From JBEKYD01 sp049509915 (GTDB lineage: Bacteria; Acidobacteriota; Terriglobia; Bryobacterales; Bryobacteraceae), in NCBI GenBank assembly GCA_049509915.1, contig JBEKZL010000222.1, forward strand, positions 1 through 12,423: DNA of 12,423 bases, given 5' to 3'. The position numbers and the translations under genes are program-made. Shown in pieces: positions 1-7,149 of the stretch. Position 1 is the first letter of the stretch, and each line of letters begins with the position of its first letter. The notes below the pieces were generated by a model. It worked only from the letters and a program-made list of their open reading frames with translations, was not told where the DNA came from and ran no database searches.

Positions 1-672
1 TCCGGCCAGATCGACGTGCTGGTGGTGGATTCGGTGGCGGCGCTGGTGCCCAAGGCCGAACTGGACGGAGAAATGGGCGACAGCCACATGGGCGTGCAGG
101 CGCGCCTGATGTCGCAGGCCCTGCGGAAACTTACCGGCGTGGTTTCGAAATCGCGCACCTGCCTGATCTTCATCAACCAGATCCGCGAAAAGATCGGCGT
201 CATGTTCGGCAATCCCGAAACCACTACGGGAGGCCGCGCGCTCAAGTTCTACGCCACAGTCCGGCTGGATATCCGGCGCATCGCCGCCATCAAGGACGGA
301 GAGGCCGTGGTGGGCAACCGCACCAAGGTGAAGGTGGTCAAGAACAAAGTGGCCTCGCCGTTCCGCGAAGCCGAGTTCGACATCATCTATGGCGAGGGCG
401 TTTCGAAGGAGGGCGACCTGCTGGACCTGGGCGCGGCTCAGAATCTGATAGAAAAAAGCGGCTCCTGGTACAGCTACAAAGGCGAGCGCATCGGCCAGGG
501 GCGCGAGAACGCCCGCCAGTTCCTGAAAGACAACCCCGACATCCGCCAGTCCGTGGACACCGAGTTGCGGAAAGTGCTGGGGCTGATCAAACCCGAGCCG
601 GCGACGGCCGAAGCGCCGCCGGTTCCGCCGCCCAATTCCACGGCCAAGGCCGCCGCTCCGGCTCGCCGCTAG
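1..672 (+). CDS. recA: Recombinase RecA, 3' part (5' end outside window)
   Basis: RecA forms ATP-dependent filaments on single-stranded DNA, carries out strand exchange and activates LexA cleavage in the SOS response. The window starts inside the gene; the visible part corresponds to about E. coli RecA residue 133 onward. Walker B and following residues (VLVVDSVAALVPKAEL), the L1 loop (GEMGDSHMG), FINQIREKIGVMFGNP and the L2 loop (NPETTTGGRALKFYA) are intact. So are VKVVKNKVASPF and the C-terminal domain motif WYSYKGERIGQGRENA. The tail is rich in Pro and Ala and ends AAAPARR, unlike the acidic E. coli tail. The frame is open from base 1, so the first in-frame ATG at 16 is not the real start. 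A GC-rich hairpin follows the stop. Identification is very secure. Confidence 0.97.
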   Translation, partial: SGQIDVLVVDSVAALVPKAELDGEMGDSHMGVQARLMSQALRKLTGVVSKSRTCLIFINQIREKIGVMFGNPETTTGGRALKFYATVRLDIRRIAAIKDGEAVVGNRTKVKVVKNKVASPFREAEFDIIYGEGVSKEGDLLDLGAAQNLIEKSGSWYSYKGERIGQGRENARQFLKDNPDIRQSVDTELRKVLGLIKPEPATAEAPPVPPPNSTAKAAAPARR

Positions 673-689
673 TTCGACCGGTCAGGCAT

Positions 690-720
690 CCGCGGTCGGC
701 TTTCAGCTAAGCCGCCGCGG
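690..720 (+). terminator. GC-rich hairpin between recA and its paralogue
   Basis: CCGCGG-t-CGGCTT (690-702) pairs with AAGCCG-CCGCGG (709-720): 12 base pairs with a single bulged T and a 6-nt loop. No T-run follows, so it may be a weak terminator, an attenuator or an mRNA 3'-end stabiliser. Confidence 0.45.
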
Positions 721-766
721 TCCAAGCTGACCCTGATTGCCGACCGCTGGCCGCTGCAGGCTTTTC

Positions 767-1498
767 GTGGCTACCGAAGACGATCGCCGGCGTACGATTC
801 AGCGCAAGCTGGCTGCGATGTCCCTGCGCGTCCTCGATACGCTGCCAACCGGTTTCGCCGTCCTCGACCAGGCTCTGGGCGGCGGCTTGCCCCGGGGCGG
901 AATCGTGGAGATTTTCGGACCGCCCTCGAGCGGCAAGACCACCCTTTCGGTAGCCATTGCCGCCAATCTCGAACAGCGCGGCGGTAGAGCGGCCTGGATC
1001 GACGCCGAGCACTCCTTTGACCCGGCTTTGCCCGGCCGGTGGGGAATCTCGCTCGTCCGCCTGCCCGTGGTCCGGCCCGAATCCGCCGAGCAGGCCTTCG
1101 CCATGGCGCTGTCGCTGGTCGGTTCCGGCGCCATCGATTTACTGGTGGTCGATTCTGCCGCCGCGCTGGTGCCTTCCCTCGAGCTCGAAACCGGCATCGG
1201 CGCCAGCGGCCCGGGACTGCAAGGCCGCGTGCTGGCCGCCGGCCTGCGCCAACTGGCCCGCCAAACCGCCAAAACAAGTTGCGTCGTTTTGTTTTTGAAC
1301 CAAATCCGCTTCCGTGCGTCCGACCGGGGCTCGGAGGAGACCAGCGCGGGCGGTCCCGCGCTCAAGGCCCACGCCACCACACGCATTTCGCTTGAGGCCG
1401 GCCGCGCCGGCACGGTGCGCTTCCTGGTGCTGAAAAACAAGGCTGGCGGAGCGCTCGCCGACGGTTCCCTCTCGTTTCCGGGATCCGGGAATGCGTAA
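767..1498 (+). CDS. Short RecA paralogue (ImuA-like RecA-fold ATPase)
   Basis: This 243-residue RecA-fold ATPase is encoded just behind recA. The core is intact: TGFAVLDQALGGGLPRGGIVEIFGPPSSGKTT-type Walker A (about 51-58), the catalytic Glu in WIDAEHSFD (E81), Walker B LLVVDSAAALVPSLELE (125 onward) and FLNQIRF (about 176-182). GGPALKAHATTRISLE matches RecA just after L2. The RecA L1 motif GDSHMG is replaced by GASGPGLQG, L2 NPETTTGG by SEETSAGG, and the RecA C-terminal domain is missing. This size and layout match ImuA-type proteins, which partner ImuB/DnaE2 in mutagenic repair, but neither partner gene is here. Its role in repair or RecA modulation is therefore inferred. GTG at 767 is preferred because GCAGG lies upstream; TTG at 737 and ATG at 818 are alternatives. 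There is no sign of decay. Confidence 0.8.
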   Translation: MATEDDRRRTIQRKLAAMSLRVLDTLPTGFAVLDQALGGGLPRGGIVEIFGPPSSGKTTLSVAIAANLEQRGGRAAWIDAEHSFDPALPGRWGISLVRLPVVRPESAEQAFAMALSLVGSGAIDLLVVDSAAALVPSLELETGIGASGPGLQGRVLAAGLRQLARQTAKTSCVVLFLNQIRFRASDRGSEETSAGGPALKAHATTRISLEAGRAGTVRFLVLKNKAGGALADGSLSFPGSGNA

Positions 1499-1501
1499 AA
1501 C

Positions 1502-1515
1502 GCCCGTGAATCGGG
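1502..1515 (+). terminator. Small hairpin after the RecA paralogue
   Basis: GCCCG-tgaat-CGGGC forms a 5-bp stem directly after the stop codon at 1498. It is weak on its own but may act with the larger hairpin that follows. Confidence 0.3.
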
Positions 1516-1535
1516 CATTTCAGCAACACCTGCGC

Positions 1536-1563
1536 AAAAAAAGCTCGGAAAACCGGGCCTTTT
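1536..1563 (+). terminator. Rho-independent terminator of the RecA paralogue
   Basis: GCTCGG (1543-1548), loop AAAA, CCGGGC (1553-1558), then CTTTT. Seven A bases precede the stem, so it could act in both directions. It separates the recA pair from the HU promoter. Confidence 0.6.
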
Positions 1564-1577
1564 CGATGGTTTTCCCC

Positions 1578-1606
1578 TTTACAACCCTATGACGTTCCCT
1601 TATGAT
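1578..1606 (+). promoter_or_regulatory. Sigma-70-type promoter of the HU gene
   Basis: The -35 TTTACA (1578-1583), a 17-base spacer and the -10 TATGAT (1601-1606) each match the consensus at 5 of 6 bases. A transcript would start near 1613, giving a leader of about 88 nt before the ATG at 1701. This also argues against using the in-frame upstream start at 1602. Confidence 0.7.
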
Positions 1607-1622
1607 TGAAATCGAATCGCGG

Positions 1623-1651
1623 CCCGCGCCCATTAGCTCTTCGAGCGCGGG
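1623..1651 (+). promoter_or_regulatory. Hairpin in the HU mRNA leader
   Basis: CCCGCGC (1623-1629) can pair with GCGCGGG (1645-1651) over a 15-nt loop. The flanking GG and CC could extend the stem with a small bulge. It lies in the predicted leader, upstream of a strong ribosome site, and may affect mRNA stability or translation. No known riboswitch or leader family was recognised. Confidence 0.35.
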
Positions 1652-1700
1652 GGCCCTGAACATCGATGGAAACGCATTTGGGAGAATCACAAGGAGAATT

Positions 1701-2006
1701 ATGGCGACTACTAGATTGACTCAGACGCAACTGGTCAAACTGCTCGCGGAACATACCGAAACGACTAACAAAATCGCAAAGGCCTTCCTGGAGCACCTGT
1801 CCAGCGTGGCCGTCACTGAAGTGAAAAAGAACGGCGTATTTGTGCTGCCCGGATTGGGACGGCTCGTGCGCCAGGAACGCAAAGCCCGCATGGGACGCAA
1901 CCCCGCAACCGGCGAGTCCATCAAGATCCCGGCTAAGAAGGTGGTGAAGTTCCGCGTGGCCAAAGCGGCCAAGGATGCCATCGTTCCGCCCAAGAAGGCA
2001 AAGTAA
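1701..2006 (+). CDS. HU-family DNA-binding protein
   Basis: This 101-residue histone-like protein is expected to bind and bend DNA as a dimer in the nucleoid. The N-terminal half is the helical dimerisation part (TQTQLVKLLAEHTETTNKIAKAFLEHL). KKNGVFVLPGLGRLVRQERKARMGRNPATGE (about 42-72) carries the beta arm with the diagnostic RNPATGE, including the Pro that intercalates into DNA in this family. The Lys-rich C-terminus, IVPPKKAK, is slightly longer than HU of E. coli (90 residues). The start at 1701 is fixed by AAGGAG ending 5 bases upstream. The gene has its own promoter and a strong terminator, so it is likely a single-gene, highly expressed unit. Whether it is closer to HU or IHF cannot be decided by eye. 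Confidence 0.93.
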   Translation: MATTRLTQTQLVKLLAEHTETTNKIAKAFLEHLSSVAVTEVKKNGVFVLPGLGRLVRQERKARMGRNPATGESIKIPAKKVVKFRVAKAAKDAIVPPKKAK

Positions 2007-2025
2007 TCGGGTTTCTCCACACACG

Positions 2026-2064
2026 AAACCCCGCGATGCTCGTGCGGCACCGCGGGGTTTTTTC
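2026..2064 (+). terminator. Strong rho-independent terminator of the HU gene
   Basis: AAACCCCGCG (2026-2035) pairs with CGCGGGGTTT (2051-2060), ten base pairs, followed by a run of T (six T in 2058-2063). It sits between the convergent HU and tatA genes. Confidence 0.9.
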
Positions 2065-2132
2065 TTGTCCGCCGGAAAATTGGAAGCCGAAGGAAGCCGG
2101 CTCTTAGAGTGCGAGCGGCCCCGAAGCCCGTA

Positions 2133-2339
2133 TTACTTCTTCGATTCGACCTTTTCTTCTTCCTTCTTGGGTTCTTCGTCGCTCCTCATCGCAGTCTTGA
2201 AGTTACGAATCCCTTCGCCGAGCCCTTTGCCCAGCTCGCCGACCTTCTTGCCGCCAAATAGCAGGACGGCAAGGGCCGCGATTACCAGTACTTCGGGAAG
2301 CCCCAAACCAAGGGGTCCAGCGGTTAAAACGGGCTGCAT
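2133..2339 (-). CDS. tatA: Sec-independent translocase protein TatA
   Basis: This is the 68-residue pore-forming subunit of the twin-arginine pathway, which exports folded proteins across the cytoplasmic membrane. Residues 13-29 (GLPEVLVIAALAVLLFG) are the short N-terminal membrane helix, with Glu-16 in the expected polar position. The hinge FGGKKVGELGKGLGEGIRNFKTAM (28-51) is the family signature of an amphipathic helix. The tail is a charged Glu/Lys stretch (DEEPKKEEEKVESKK). Length is normal for TatA/E. The start is secured by a perfect AAGGAGG on the minus strand (2345-2351), six bases before the ATG. tatB and tatC are not in the window. The gene is convergent with the HU gene and divergent from the AAA ATPase gene. 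Confidence 0.95.
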   Translation of the reverse strand: MQPVLTAGPLGLGLPEVLVIAALAVLLFGGKKVGELGKGLGEGIRNFKTAMRSDEEPKKEEEKVESKK

Positions 2340-2362
2340 GATTGGCCTCCTTACGCCTCACC

Positions 2363-2368
2363 ATTGTA
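2363..2368 (-). promoter_or_regulatory. Possible -10 box of the tatA promoter
   Basis: On the minus strand TACAAT lies about 24 bases upstream of the tatA ATG. The hexamer 17 bases further upstream (TGATGC) is a poor -35, so this is tentative. Confidence 0.35.
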
Positions 2369-2558
2369 GCCGATTACCGTGCCCCGCATCATAACGGCCC
2401 TCCCTTTGGAATATGCCCGGCCGCTCTTCCCTCCAGCCGCGCGGGGCGAGCCGGCGCAAACTTCAGCCAATTCGCGTACGTCTCAAAAGGTAGGCCACCG
2501 AGCGCGCTTCCATCGCCCATAATGAACTAAGAAGCCCCAATACCGAGTCCTTCTCAAA

Positions 2559-4079
2559 ATGGCTACCAACCAAGCGCAGTCTCCCCTCGCCCAAACCGGT
2601 CCCGCCGAAAGCCGCGCGGCCAGGCTGATTCGCGACATTTTCGCCTCCGGCCGGCCGCTTACCTACATCCGATCCTCCGAAGAGCAGCGGGTGCGCCGCG
2701 TGCTGCGGGAGGTTTCCCTGCGGCTCGCTCCCGAGCCGACCCCGGTGTGGGAATGGAGTCTCACCGAGGGCATGAGCCGCGACGGCGCCGCCGAGCCCGA
2801 CACGTTGGCGCCACGCGCCGCTCTGGATTTCATCGCCGCGCATTCCGGCAGCGCCATTTTCCACCTTAAGGATTTCCACGAACCGCTTCGCGACTCCATG
2901 GAAATCCGCCGGCGCCTGCGCGACGTCTACGAAGCTTGCACCGATCGCCGCAAGTACGTGGTGATGACTTCGCCGGTACGGTTTCTGCCCGAAGAGGTCG
3001 AGCGAAGCGTCATTTTCGTCGAGCTCCGCCCGCCCGACGTAACCGAACTCTCGGCTTTCCTGCGCGAAGAAACCGCCGACATCGCCCCGCCCGCCCCGGT
3101 CATCCACTCGCTTGCCTCCGCGCTGCAGGGCCTCACCCTCGATGAAGCCCGCTACGCCCTCCGCCGTGCGCTGGCGGCTAGCCCCCAACTCGGCCCGGAA
3201 GCCTTGCAGGCAGTCGCCGAGGAGAAACGCCTGCTGGTCAATCGCACCGGGTTCATCGAATTCGTGGCCGAGCCCACCAGCCTGGGCGAGATCGGCGGTC
3301 TCCAGGGTTTGAAGAAGTGGCTCCTGGAGCGCCGCAAGCTCTTTCAGATGCGCGAAGAGATCGATTCGGAAATCGTTCCCAAGGGCGTGCTCCTGATGGG
3401 GATTCCCGGCTGCGGCAAGAGCCTTTCGGTGAAAGCCATCGCCTCCAGTTTCAGCCTCCCGCTCTACCGCATCGACATGATCGAGATCTTCTCCGGCAGG
3501 CACGGCAAGCCGGAGGGCGCGTTCGTGCAGGCCTGCCGCATGATGGAGGAGATGGCGCCGGCCGTGCTCTGGTTCGACGAAATCGAAATGGGCATCACCT
3601 CGACGGAAACCGGCGGCGAGCAGGGGCGCATCTTCGCCTTCTTCCTCACCTGGATGCAGGAAAAAACCCGCGGCCTGTTCGTCGCCGCCACCGCCAACCG
3701 CATCGATCTGCTCCCCGCCGAAATGATCCGCAAGGGCCGTTTCGACGAGGTCTTCTTTGTCGACCTCCCTCTGGACGACGAGCGCATCGAGATCTTCAAA
3801 ATCCACCTCAGCCGCCGCGGCGTCGATCCCGCCGCCTTCGACCTGAAACAGTTGGTCGCCTTCACCACCGGCTGGGCTGGCGCCGAAGTGGAGCAGTGCG
3901 TGGTGTCCGCCATCACCGAGGCGCGCCTGCAGGGCCGCCAGATCGGCGAACAGGACCTCATCGACACAGCCGTCCGCACCGTCCCCTTGTCCCGCACCAT
4001 GAAGGAGCAGATCCACCACATTCGCGGCTGGGCCTTCGAGCGCGCCGTTCGCGCCTCGCCGAACCCGCTGGGCAGATAA
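2559..4079 (+). CDS. Ycf46-like AAA+ ATPase with degenerate N-terminal domain
   Basis: This 506-residue cytosolic AAA+ ATPase is of the Ycf46/SpoVK/Vps4 class. Residues 20-175 resemble a first AAA module without a Walker A, with typical Ycf46 segments: LTYIRSSEEQR, VWEWSLTEGM, AIFHLKDFHEPL, YVVMTSPVRFLPEEVE. Residues 235-500 are a complete AAA domain. It has Walker A GIPGCGKS (about 281-288), Walker B VLWFDEIE (about 336-343), sensor 1 in ATAN (N380), the arginine-finger region RKGRFDE (391-397) and a C-terminal helical lid with GWAGAEVEQ. All catalytic residues are present. Ycf46 is known from cyanobacteria and plastids, with proposed roles in carbon and photosynthesis regulation; in a heterotroph the substrate is unknown. 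No clear ribosome site precedes the ATG, and no protease domain is attached. A long antisense frame inside it is only a codon-bias shadow. Confidence 0.88.
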   Translation: MATNQAQSPLAQTGPAESRAARLIRDIFASGRPLTYIRSSEEQRVRRVLREVSLRLAPEPTPVWEWSLTEGMSRDGAAEPDTLAPRAALDFIAAHSGSAIFHLKDFHEPLRDSMEIRRRLRDVYEACTDRRKYVVMTSPVRFLPEEVERSVIFVELRPPDVTELSAFLREETADIAPPAPVIHSLASALQGLTLDEARYALRRALAASPQLGPEALQAVAEEKRLLVNRTGFIEFVAEPTSLGEIGGLQGLKKWLLERRKLFQMREEIDSEIVPKGVLLMGIPGCGKSLSVKAIASSFSLPLYRIDMIEIFSGRHGKPEGAFVQACRMMEEMAPAVLWFDEIEMGITSTETGGEQGRIFAFFLTWMQEKTRGLFVAATANRIDLLPAEMIRKGRFDEVFFVDLPLDDERIEIFKIHLSRRGVDPAAFDLKQLVAFTTGWAGAEVEQCVVSAITEARLQGRQIGEQDLIDTAVRTVPLSRTMKEQIHHIRGWAFERAVRASPNPLGR

Positions 4080-4105
4080 TCAAGGCTTTCGCCTTCGGTA
4101 CGAGC

Positions 4106-4134
4106 TTTCTTTTCTCCGGGGCTTTGCATATAAT
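4106..4134 (+). promoter_or_regulatory. Promoter of the hydrolase-sigma-anti-sigma unit
   Basis: There is a perfect -10 TATAAT at 4129-4134, with TTTCTT 17 bases upstream as a weak -35. It lies 30 bases before the hydrolase start, in the only gap (4080-4164) ahead of the three genes. The housekeeping-like -10 suggests basal transcription; an ECF-type autoregulated promoter could not be recognised. Confidence 0.5.
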
Positions 4135-4164
4135 CGAAAACTCGGGAGAAGGCCCCGCTCCGCG

Positions 4165-5325
4165 ATGTCAGACCGTCGGCGCGTTCTATTTTCGATCCAT
4201 GGGATTCGAACCGAGGGAGAGTGGCAAGAAGCCTTCCAGGACGTGTTCGAGCCGCACTTTCGGTTTGTGTCGTTTAAATATGGCGAGTTTCGCCATCCCA
4301 TCGGAGCCGTTTTCTGGCTGGCGTTGGAACTCTGGGTGATTCTGGCCGGTGGCGCCGCGGCCCTCCTGGCCTGGCGATTTCATTGGCTTCACGGCCTGCG
4401 AGCCTGGGCAATTGCCTTCCTGACCTGGCTGCTGCTATGCATGGTTGCCAGCATACTGGCGAATCTTCGCCGCAACCGCGTCGTCAAGAACTTCATCACC
4501 GAAGTCGATCGCCAGGTCAAGTACGAGCGCGATCCCCACGTGGTCGCGCATAGCCTGGGGTCTTTCATCGTCGGCCGCGTGCTGCAAAGATACCCGGAAA
4601 GAAACTTCTCCGATATCATTCTCATGGGCTGTGTCCTCGGCAGGAAGTATGCATGGCGGAAGATCGCTCACCGCTTCGAGATGGTCCGCAACGAGGTTTC
4701 CGGCCGGGATTGGGTCTCCGCCGTCGCGGTGTGTTTGAAAGCGTTCATCCCCGAAATGGGCGCCGCCGGCATCGGAGGGTTCGCCGAAGAAGCCGATTTT
4801 GTCAGAACCCTCGACGAGAACGAATTTGGCGTTCCATGGCGTCCCTGTTTGGACGGTTGCGTCTGCGGTTTCGGCACGATTGCGTCGCCGGACTCGCGGG
4901 TCCTAAATGTGCCATGTACCCGGCTCGGCCATCTAGATATGGCCAAACACAGGGCTCGATTGGTCTGGCTTCCTTTTTTGTGGAACATCGCTCCCGGTCC
5001 CTACGCCGATTTCATCAAACTTTGTCAGAATTGCGCCGATTTTGAATCCCAGCGGCTTCACGGCGAACTGCGTAAAGAGGTGACAAAACTCACCGGCAGT
5101 TGCTGGTTCTGGACGCGCGGCCCCCTTGTCAAATATGTTCAGGCCCGGCTCGAGGATGAGATGGGCCCCGCTCCCGCGGAGATGGTCCTTTTCACCGTCA
5201 GGAATCTTTGGCGGACGGTCACTCGTGCGGCGCAGCACGATGCCACGCCTCAAGACCAGGTCTGTCTGCACCCGATTTTTGCCGTACAGGTGGCCGTCGC
5301 CGCCACCGTGGCAACCCTGCGGTAA
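4165..5325 (+). CDS. Membrane-inserted alpha/beta hydrolase of unknown substrate
   Basis: This 386-residue protein starts like an alpha/beta hydrolase (VLFSIHGIRTEGEWQ, residues 7-21; HG of the oxyanion region). It carries a nucleophile elbow VVAHSLGSF with Ser-130, in which Ala replaces the first Gly of GxSxG. Between these lie two hydrophobic segments (about 48-70 and 80-99), so the fold appears interrupted by a membrane hairpin with the catalytic parts on the same side. GHLDM (H256) is a candidate catalytic His; the acid is not clear. The region after about residue 300 is unassigned. The stop is 6 bases before the sigma gene, arguing for one operon. An esterase, lipase or peptidase-like role at the membrane linked to signalling is inferred. 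Codon use is less GC3-biased than in neighbouring aroB, compatible with acquisition. The start has only a distant GGGAGAAGG as ribosome site. Confidence 0.7.
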   Translation: MSDRRRVLFSIHGIRTEGEWQEAFQDVFEPHFRFVSFKYGEFRHPIGAVFWLALELWVILAGGAAALLAWRFHWLHGLRAWAIAFLTWLLLCMVASILANLRRNRVVKNFITEVDRQVKYERDPHVVAHSLGSFIVGRVLQRYPERNFSDIILMGCVLGRKYAWRKIAHRFEMVRNEVSGRDWVSAVAVCLKAFIPEMGAAGIGGFAEEADFVRTLDENEFGVPWRPCLDGCVCGFGTIASPDSRVLNVPCTRLGHLDMAKHRARLVWLPFLWNIAPGPYADFIKLCQNCADFESQRLHGELRKEVTKLTGSCWFWTRGPLVKYVQARLEDEMGPAPAEMVLFTVRNLWRTVTRAAQHDATPQDQVCLHPIFAVQVAVAATVATLR

Positions 5326-5331
5326 TCCAGC

Positions 5332-5892
5332 TTGGCACACCCCGACCCTCTTGAACCCGTCCTCCGAAAGTTGATCAAGCGGTCTTATGACGCCGACGCT
5401 TGGGAGGAGCTCTATCGGATTCTCTGGCCCTGGGTCCTGGCGGTCGTTGAATCCCAGGTGCGGAGCGATATCGGCACCGCCGAGGACATCAGCCAGGACG
5501 TCATGGTCCGCTTGCTGCGAACCGCTCATTTTGGCGGAGAATTCGAGGACCCCCGGCTCTTTCGCGGATACGTCAAACGGATCTGTCGAAACCTGGTCAT
5601 CGACTTCTTGCGGCGGCGAATCGAACAAAGAGTGTCCAATCTCACCCTGGAGGACCTGCCTGCTCCTCTGGAACGCTCGGCCCTGACCCCCGTACTCGTT
5701 TTGGCCGAAGCCCGCGATAAACTGCAGCCAGAGGAGATTGTTTTATTGGATTTACTGCTGGAGGGGCGCACGGCGGAAGAGATTTCTCAAAGGCTAAACC
5801 TCTCAAAAGGGACGGTTTACAATAAGGTTTCCAAGCTCCGCCAGGTCCTCCGCGATCTTATGCACCCGGTCTCCGCAAAAAAAACGGAATGA
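5332..5892 (+). CDS. ECF-type RNA polymerase sigma factor
   Basis: This 186-residue extracytoplasmic-function sigma factor has only regions 2 and 4. Region 2 is about 22-95: WEELYRILWPWVLAVVESQV, then GTAEDISQDVMVRLLR for core binding, and RGYVKRICRNLVIDFLRRR for -10 recognition. Region 4 is about 130-176: LQPEEIVLLDLLLEGRTAEEISQRLNLSKGTVYNKVSKLRQVLRDL, with the helix-turn-helix at about 148-170. The start is uncertain: TTG at 5332 gives a full region 2, but the ribosome site is weak; TTG at 5371 is possible. It lies 6 bases behind the hydrolase gene. Its stop overlaps an in-frame ATG (ATGA, 5889-5892) of the anti-sigma frame, which suggests co-translation. Release of this factor presumably depends on the downstream membrane protein. 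The ECF group was not assigned. Confidence 0.88.
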   Translation: MAHPDPLEPVLRKLIKRSYDADAWEELYRILWPWVLAVVESQVRSDIGTAEDISQDVMVRLLRTAHFGGEFEDPRLFRGYVKRICRNLVIDFLRRRIEQRVSNLTLEDLPAPLERSALTPVLVLAEARDKLQPEEIVLLDLLLEGRTAEEISQRLNLSKGTVYNKVSKLRQVLRDLMHPVSAKKTE

Positions 5893-5933
5893 GGAAATGC
5901 CTCCCTGCTGCGTTTAACAGATCTGGAGGAACG

Positions 5934-7085
5934 ATGGAGCACGCAAACGAGCAGCCCGACGGCTTCGGATCGTTGGACGACGCGATTCGCATCATAGGGG
6001 AATCCAGCCAGAAGAGTCCGGAAGAGATCCTCGCCTCCGCCGACCGGGTCATCGCCGAGGAGATGTCCCTGTCGCGGAATGAGTGTCTCCTGCCGGACGA
6101 TCTGGTCGAATACCAGACACACGGCGAGCTTCCCGCGGAGCTGGAAGCGCACGTTCTGCAATGCCGGTTCTGCACCCGTTTGCTAAAAGCCGCAGTGCCC
6201 GATCCTGCCCGTGTTCGCGATTTCCGGCAAGAGGTTCTGTCGATTGCGCGCGCCCGCGAAGCCGATCCCGGCAAGCGTGCTTCGCTTTGGCCCGGCTGGG
6301 TGCGCGAGGTCGCCGTGGCCGCCGCCGCCGCCATCGTCGGTCTGGTCGTTGGCGGCGGCGGCGCCGAGATGGAACGCGTGCCCATGGTCGCCGGCTCCCT
6401 GCTTAGTAGCGGCTCCGGTCAGGCCATCGCCATCGCACCCACCGCTCCATCCCAGTTATTAATCACCGCCGAGGCCGTTAACAAACGAAGCGCCACTCCC
6501 GTAACTGTGCGCGTTCACGCCTTGAGACCCACCACCGTCACCGTTTCCGATAAGAAGCCCGAAGTGGAATTGGCCGCCGCCACGGCCGCCGTGGTCAAGA
6601 ATCCGCTGAGACTGGCCGCCGCGGCCCCCGCCTTCGGGTTCTCCGGATTGGCCGCGCCATCTCAGGACTCGATAAGTCAGGATGCTACCGAACAGACGGT
6701 TGGCTTTGTCGCTGCCATGCTCCCCGAATGGCAGCTCTCCGGTGCCTATACCGTCGACCGAATGAACGCAATGATCCAGCAGTTCGCCCGTGGGCGCGGG
6801 TATACAGCCAAAGTCAGCGGCACCAGAGGCGACGTCGAGCTGTCTTTCCCTTGGAACCCGAACCTCGGTGCCTCCCAGGCGGCGCTGAAGCACGGTGTCA
6901 GGATCAGATTCAATTTGCTGGACACTCTGCGGCAAGCGGCGCATTACGAGGGCGTTATCGACGCAAAATGGAGCAAGGCGCCGGACTCCACGGAGTTCAT
7001 TCTCGATAACGACGTCAAGGTGGAAGTCTACCGGCCTATCGTACTAACTAGCGTACAAGGCGCGGGTGGCATCACTGTCAAATAG
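5934..7085 (+). CDS. Membrane-anchored zinc-finger anti-sigma-like protein with large outer domain
   Basis: This 383-residue protein follows the sigma gene and probably holds the sigma factor at the membrane. Residues 73-80 (HVLQCRFC) give the Hx3Cx2C pattern (H73, C77, C80) of zinc-binding anti-sigma domains. One hydrophobic segment, VREVAVAAAAAIVGLVVGGG (about 123-142), is the likely membrane helix. The remaining 240 residues should be outside the cytoplasm: an Ala/Val/Thr-rich stretch, then a domain with MLPEWQLSGAYTVDRMNAMIQQFARGRGYTAKVSG that I do not recognise. The start at 5934 is chosen because GGAGGA (5925-5930) stands just before it; the earlier ATG at 5889 overlaps the sigma stop but lacks a good ribosome site. 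The sensed signal is unknown. The upstream hydrolase could produce or remove it, which is inference only. Confidence 0.72.
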   Translation: MEHANEQPDGFGSLDDAIRIIGESSQKSPEEILASADRVIAEEMSLSRNECLLPDDLVEYQTHGELPAELEAHVLQCRFCTRLLKAAVPDPARVRDFRQEVLSIARAREADPGKRASLWPGWVREVAVAAAAAIVGLVVGGGGAEMERVPMVAGSLLSSGSGQAIAIAPTAPSQLLITAEAVNKRSATPVTVRVHALRPTTVTVSDKKPEVELAAATAAVVKNPLRLAAAAPAFGFSGLAAPSQDSISQDATEQTVGFVAAMLPEWQLSGAYTVDRMNAMIQQFARGRGYTAKVSGTRGDVELSFPWNPNLGASQAALKHGVRIRFNLLDTLRQAAHYEGVIDAKWSKAPDSTEFILDNDVKVEVYRPIVLTSVQGAGGITVK

Positions 7086-7149
7086 GCCTGCCGGGTAACT
7101 CTGGGCGGTGGCAGGCGAATCGCCCATCGATGCGTGTTACAACTTCCCT

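Noticed and set aside
2463..4019. 518-codon open frame antisense to the AAA ATPase gene
   Set aside because: It mirrors the ATPase gene, whose strong GC3 bias keeps the opposite frame open; its His/Gly/Asp-rich product shows no domain.
4202..4212. GGATTCGAACC, resembling a reversed tRNA T-loop
   Set aside because: It encodes the GIRTE of the conserved hydrolase N-terminus and has no acceptor sequence beside it.
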